From: Isoetes taiwanensis
Lineage: Eukaryota > Streptophyta > Lycopodiopsida > Isoetales > Isoetaceae
Reading direction: 5' to 3'
DNA: 64,000 nucleotides
Assembly (NCBI GenBank): GCA_021234155.1
Contig: JAJEKV010000023.1
Location: 11,043,641 to 11,107,640, forward strand
In this document: positions 59,838 to 64,000 of the stretch, one piece after another
How the letters are laid out: each line of letters starts with the position of its first letter
How positions within the stretch are numbered: the first letter of the stretch is position 1
Position numbers and translations under genes: made by a program
Notes under the pieces: model-generated
Database searches by the model: none
Told to the model about the DNA's origin: nothing
What the model saw: only the letters and a program-made list of their open reading frames with translations

Positions 59838-60905
59838 TTAGGCATTACGGTAACCCTCTTGGCGGTTACCTTCTTCGAATAATTGGACTAGCTCCGCCTC
59901 CGAAGCTTCTTGTAGAGCACGAACCATCAATGGTGTGACCCGATAATCTGTCTTAAATTCCTGCAACACCTCTCTAAGCAACCGCTCGAAGGGTGCCTTG
60001 CGTATAAGGAAATTTGTGCACTGTTGAAAGTGCCGAATTTCCCTAAACGCACGGGAGTGATTCGAGTTGGGGCCATGGTGTTTCCTCTTGGGCTCTCTGG
60101 GGTGTGGTGGGGGTGGCTTCGGCTGATTTTTCTTGGGTCTGCCCCCCTTTACCGTCCTTGGAAAATTCTGTTTGCAATACCATTCGTTGTATAGGTACCA
60201 TCGGCGAAAATAAATTTTATACGCCGCCTTCTTTCTTTCAAATTGGGCGTCGTGACTCAATTTGAACGCCCTTTCGCCCGGCTTTTGCTTCTTTATGCTC
60301 TTCTGTGCCTTGGGCCATGTTGGGTATGGTGGAGGGGCATTGGGGTCGGAGGGTTCGGCCTCATCTCCTGATCTTTCGACCACGGGGTCTTCCTCCTCTT
60401 CTTCTTCAGCGTCCTCCTCTTGTTCTTCTGTTGGCTCTTCATCCCTAGGGGGTTCTTCAATAGTAATTGTCCCCCTAGGCCTATCCTGCCTCCTCTTCGT
60501 CCTCCTCTATTGCCTTCTCACCTCCTCCTCTCTTTCATTTCTCTTTCTCTCCCTCCTTTCTGAGGCCCATTCGGATACTTTTTCCTTGCCTTTCTTGCTT
60601 TTGGGTCTCATACTTTTTGGCAGCTGCTTCCCACCTGTTGTGGGTCTAGTGACTGCTTCTTCTTCGGCCCGTTCTTCGTCAACCTCCTGTTCTTCACTTG
60701 ATTCTTCCTCTTCTTCCTCACTTGTTTCCTCCTCTTCTTCTTCAACTACTTCCTCTTCTCGAGGGGGTGGCTGGGCAGCTGCTACTTGAGCGGCTAAGTG
60801 AATTTGTTCTGCATATGGGCCACAAACTCTGGCAGTGGATTTGGTTCTGGCCTTTTTTTTTATCTCAGAAAACAGACGTTGATTGGCTATAGAACTGCTT
60901 ATCAC
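59838..60905 (-). pseudogene. gypsy extra ORF X1, about 355 codons, one stop
   Basis: 60905-60507 and 60383-59838 are the same frame, separated by a TAG at 60507-60509. The N-terminus is Ala/Pro-rich, followed by a Glu-rich run (residues 50-85), Lys/Arg-rich segments (KSKKGKEKVSEW, RRERKRNEREEEVRR), a Pro-rich basic stretch ([20 protein letters not shown]) and a C-terminal helix-like part ([20 protein letters not shown]). No family recognised. The first 480 bp of the internal region (60906-61389) are non-coding leader. Confidence 0.65.
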
Positions 60906-61389
60906 TAAGAAAAAGGAGCTTAAGAGACTTTTTAGGGTTCTTTTAGTTAAAATGAAGTTTAAAAGGTAGTTTATGGGGAATCGTGGAGGAATATTCCTTT
61001 TTCATTATGGTGGAATTTATTGAGCCCCCTTTCATTAATATCCCTCTCCCAATTTAAATTTTCGCATTTTCTTGGTTGGAAATTATGAACCTTCACCATT
61101 TTTCACTGGAACCTCATAATTTAAAAATTCTTTGACCCTTTTTAGGTGAGATTTGGTGTAGATGCATAATTTTCACCCCAATCTTACTAGAATGTTCATT
61201 TGACTCGATTTTTCATCCCCTATTTAATTAGAATTTAATTTAACTCTAGGACCCTCCTATTGGGAAAAATTTTCTCCCCACTCAACGAAGTCCGAGGTTG
61301 GAATTTTTTCATTCCATACCTTTTTCTAGGTCAATTAGTCTACTAAAACAGGGATATGGTCAGTGCTAGTTCTTGGTCAACCAAGAACA

Positions 61390-61403
61390 TGGCTCTGATA
61401 CCA
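61390..61403 (-). other. Primer binding site of gypsy element, tRNA-iMet type
   Basis: Reads TGGTATCAGAGCCA on the minus strand, one base inside the 5' LTR. Confidence 0.95.
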
Positions 61404-61404
61404 T

Positions 61405-63007
61405 TGTGACGCTCCCCGCACAATATACGGTAACCACCGTACACTCCACGGAAATCCCCCAACCAGTGTCGTCTACTGGATGGGCCCTCCATCTATCCCG
61501 TTCTAGGGATGGCTAGAACGGTAAGGGACACGGAGGTGTCTCGTAAATCCGTCCCCTATGGACTCCCAATAACAGCGGAAGCATATAACTAAATGTCAGT
61601 ACTAGCAACTAACAACAATAATAATAAGTCTACCTCGAAGGGTAGCTCAATCCATCCATCCATAGAATCGTCAGAAGGATCAATACACCATAAAACAATA
61701 AAGCTTCTACCTGTGCTCAATTCGTGGGGAAAAGTACACCGACGGCTAGGTCTCAAGATAGATACGTAGACGGAAGTATAAACAATGGCGGGCTGGCTAT
61801 AAGACAATGGCTAAGGGTTGACCACTCCATCCGCCCCCCCGTGCATACTTTGCGGATGGGCTAAAACGAGCTATAGCGTGGATCAGAGCCGCCCGGATCA
61901 TAATCTCTTGGATTCACCCGAAGAGACTACTCCGTGGTTTCATCTCCCCGGTCCGATGAGGCAAGGTCGGGTTACATCTCCCCTTCCGGAAATCAAGAAT
62001 TCGATGGGCGACTAGAGGATCGTGGCGACACACGTCCGTTCACGTTCTCTTTACCCCCAAAAGCAAGAACCGGGTTGGCACTGCAGCTCTTCAGGATCAG
62101 GGCGGCACCATTGATCCAGGGAGTGACGAACCCATGCCCGGCCCACACGAAGTGACCGACCATAGGCCCCAAATGGCAGATGGCGGCCGGGGACTATTCC
62201 TCCATCTCGTCGTCGATCCCGTTATATGGTGCTCGGTCATTCCATAACTCCCTTAGTCGGGTGGTGGGCTCTATGCATGTGCCGCATGTAATAGGTATTA
62301 TGGGTCTATCTAGAAGCATCATACATAAGGCTGCTAGGTCTCTACCCCCTTCCCAATACATGAGGAGCATAACAAGAGATCAACCATATCATATCCATAA
62401 CATATGAACAATAAGAATAAGATCTAACCTAATCACATGAATCTAACTAGGGAGTTAGGGTTCATTGATTCGGTTCATGAGGTGAAATAGTGATTCTAAG
62501 AAGGCTCTACTAGAATACATGACTCTACTACATCTCTATAGCTGAAACTGCTTCAAAATACCTGCTCCTGACGCATTGCCTCCTGATCCTGGGGTCTCCA
62601 TCGATTCTTCAAGGTTTGAGATTACTGCTACTGAATCCAACACGTCCACGCGGCTTGGGTCGCTAAACCGTGCTATGCTGCAGCTTCTGGATCTCGATTC
62701 TGAACTCCGGGTGTGACAATAGCCTCAAGAGTGGGAGGAGCAAAAGTGTCTTCTGGGTTAGGGTTAGGTATTTATAGGCAAGTTAGTGTTAGGGTTGACA
62801 CCTTGTCCAATGGGATGCGAACACGTGGCCGTTACCCCAATCAGGTAGTGCCACGTGGATATATCCTTTCCTAAGGTTAATCAAGTTACATTTTAATGTG
62901 ACTTGAACTTACGTAATTGTCATACAAATCTAAGTCATACTGGATTTGTATGGTGACGTGGCCCAAAATATACGTATACATACTGTATATTTTAGGGGAA
63001 CGTCACA
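61405..63007 (-). repeat. 5' LTR of gypsy element
   Basis: 1603 bp, same ends as the 3' LTR. The TATA box CCTATAAATACC lies at 62767-62778 and telomere-like AACCCTAACCC just upstream in element sense. It differs from the 3' LTR most clearly around 62160-62200. Confidence 0.95.
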
Positions 63008-63012
63008 GCAAC

Positions 63013-63500
63013 AGATTGCATCTCAACACCCGGTAAATCCCCCAAATAATAATTCTGCTCGACATGCTTCCTCTCTAACAATTAGATTATTTTCTGAAAG
63101 AAAGACGACAAAACATGTTCACCTTCAGAATATTGAAGGCAGTAATCATTTGCAATGCAGGCTCAGAGAAAAGGAAGGAATGGGTCGAACTGCTCCATGA
63201 CCTGGCCGGCTATATCCATACTAATAACAAAGAATGCCTCATATACTACTCGGTCTGGCAGAACACAACTCCCACGCTTACCATTTGATTAGCTGCCAAA
63301 TCATATTTGGATTCATTGCTCCCAGGCAATGAATAATAATAAAGTTCTGAATAATAATAACACAAATAGCATTCTACAATATAATAAGCAAGATATTGAA
63401 CAATTTGTGGGCATTATCTATGCTGTCACCCAAATATTAAATTCCTACGAAATCATGTCAGAAACATACATCCTCTTCTCGAAATAAACGTTTTGAAGGC
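63013..63500. other. Flank of the gypsy element, unassigned
   Basis: Continues the target DNA seen left of 50148. A frame near 63165-63285 reads RKEWVELLHDLAGYIHTN and CLIYYSVWQNTTPTLTI, which looks protein-like, but no family is recognised. Confidence 0.3.
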
Positions 63501-63526
63501 GGTTTTTTTTTTTTGTTACTTGCATC

Positions 63527-63925
63527 GAGATTTTTGGGATGTAGATGTTGTTCTTGCTGATTCTTCTTCAATAGCTGTACCAAAAGCTAGTATTACCGGA
63601 GTTGGAGCAGAAAAGACAAATGTTGAAGGTTTCTTGAAAGTTTTTGTATAGTTCTCATAATTTTTTTATTTTTTAAGTGTTTTTTTCTGGCTTACAGGTT
63701 TAGGAAAGGATGCATTGTTGATTCCGATGACTAGTGCTTTAGCGAAATGCTCTGTGGTGTCTTTAGAGTCTGGAAGTAAGATTTAGGTCGAGATTAATAT
63801 TTCTTTGCATGCAAGTATTTTACTTGTCTTTATTGTTGCAGATGGTTATGGATGTCATACGAAAAGAAAATGAAGGCATAGCAATCCTTTTCTCTATTGA
63901 TGCAACTAATGAGCAAGAAAGTATA
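63527..63925 (+). CDS. Possible exons of an unknown host gene
   Basis: Three candidate exons with good splice sites: up to 63628 (DFWDVDVVLADSSSIAVPKA, donor GTTTCT), 63698-63775 (GLGKDALLIPMTSALAKCS, acceptor CTTACAG, donor GTAAGA) and 63842-63925 (VMDVIRKENEGIAILFSIDA, acceptor TTGCAG, donor GTATAT). Exons 1 and 2 join in phase; the open frame of exon 3 does not match the phase left by exon 2, so either a splice site is misplaced or the gene is broken. Not recognised. Confidence 0.3.
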
Positions 63926-64000
63926 TGGCTTGTTTCTTCCTCTATGACATTCTTTAAATGATTCTACATGGTCCTACCATTTACATGGTCATGGTAATTG

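Larger units (their letters stand above)
50148..63007 (-). mobile_element. Complete chromodomain Ty3/gypsy LTR retrotransposon
   Basis: 12.86 kb, minus strand, with LTRs of 1.6 kb, TSD GCAAC at 50143-50147 and 63008-63012, iMet primer binding site and polypurine tract. Order in its own sense: LTR, ORF X1, two hairpins, ORF X2, gag, protease, RT, RNase H, integrase, chromodomain, LTR. LTRs differ by a number of substitutions and short indels, so it is older than the copia element. Gag-pol has several frameshifts and stops. The two ORFs before gag are unusual. Confidence 0.97.

Noticed and set aside
60262-60789. Plus-strand Ser-rich frame of 175 codons
   Set aside because: Shadow of the Glu-rich minus-strand ORF X1; GAA/GAG codons read as TTC/CTC on the other strand.

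Overview
The window looks like transposon-dense nuclear DNA of a land plant with a large genome; the sequence does not decide between gymnosperm, fern and angiosperm. The reasons are plant-type Ty1/copia and chromodomain Ty3/gypsy elements primed by initiator-Met tRNA, L1-type LINEs with the plant ORF1 architecture, GT-AG introns in gene pieces, and AT-rich spacers. No rRNA, tRNA, operon or CRISPR array was seen. Almost every recognisable coding stretch belongs to a mobile element or is a broken gene piece.

Layout. 1-1090: copia RT fragment (minus). 1358-8432: a 5'-truncated LINE (copy A, minus) split by a complete copia element (1726-7648, TSD TAAGT). 9471-18990: a plant L1 LINE (copy H, minus) split by a 2.5-kb insertion (11800-14302) that carries an intron-containing ribosomal protein L13a gene fragment and a fold-back repeat. 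18991-26899: mostly unassigned DNA with a short LINE tail, several duplications, an inverted repeat and a 1.08-kb tandem duplication containing a possible first exon. 26900-44362: a LINE cluster. Copies C, D, E and F follow one another head to tail in one orientation and are separated by (CT)n microsatellites. F is itself split by a short LINE (37357-37630) and by a second plant L1 copy (G, 38111-41890). 44363-48640: a region studded with palindromes built on CTCGACTCGCGAGTCGAG, around a broken spliced gene that ends in an FCP1-like phosphatase domain and may begin with a DNA-methyltransferase-like domain. 48940-49494: a broken unknown protein with transposon-like features. 50148-63007: a complete 12.9-kb chromodomain gypsy element (minus, TSD GCAAC) with two extra ORFs before gag. 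63013-64000: possible exons of a host gene.

How the parts relate. The nesting gives a relative chronology: LINE A before copia; LINE H before the L13a-bearing insertion; LINE F before both LINE G and the short LINE. LTR pairs suggest that copia is young and gypsy somewhat older. The most unusual signals are (1) the LINE family whose copies begin and end in (CT)n and share a 3' stem-loop with compensatory changes, (2) the palindrome-rich gene at 44363-48640, (3) the captured L13a fragment with introns, and (4) the extra ORFs and duplicated hairpin of the gypsy element.
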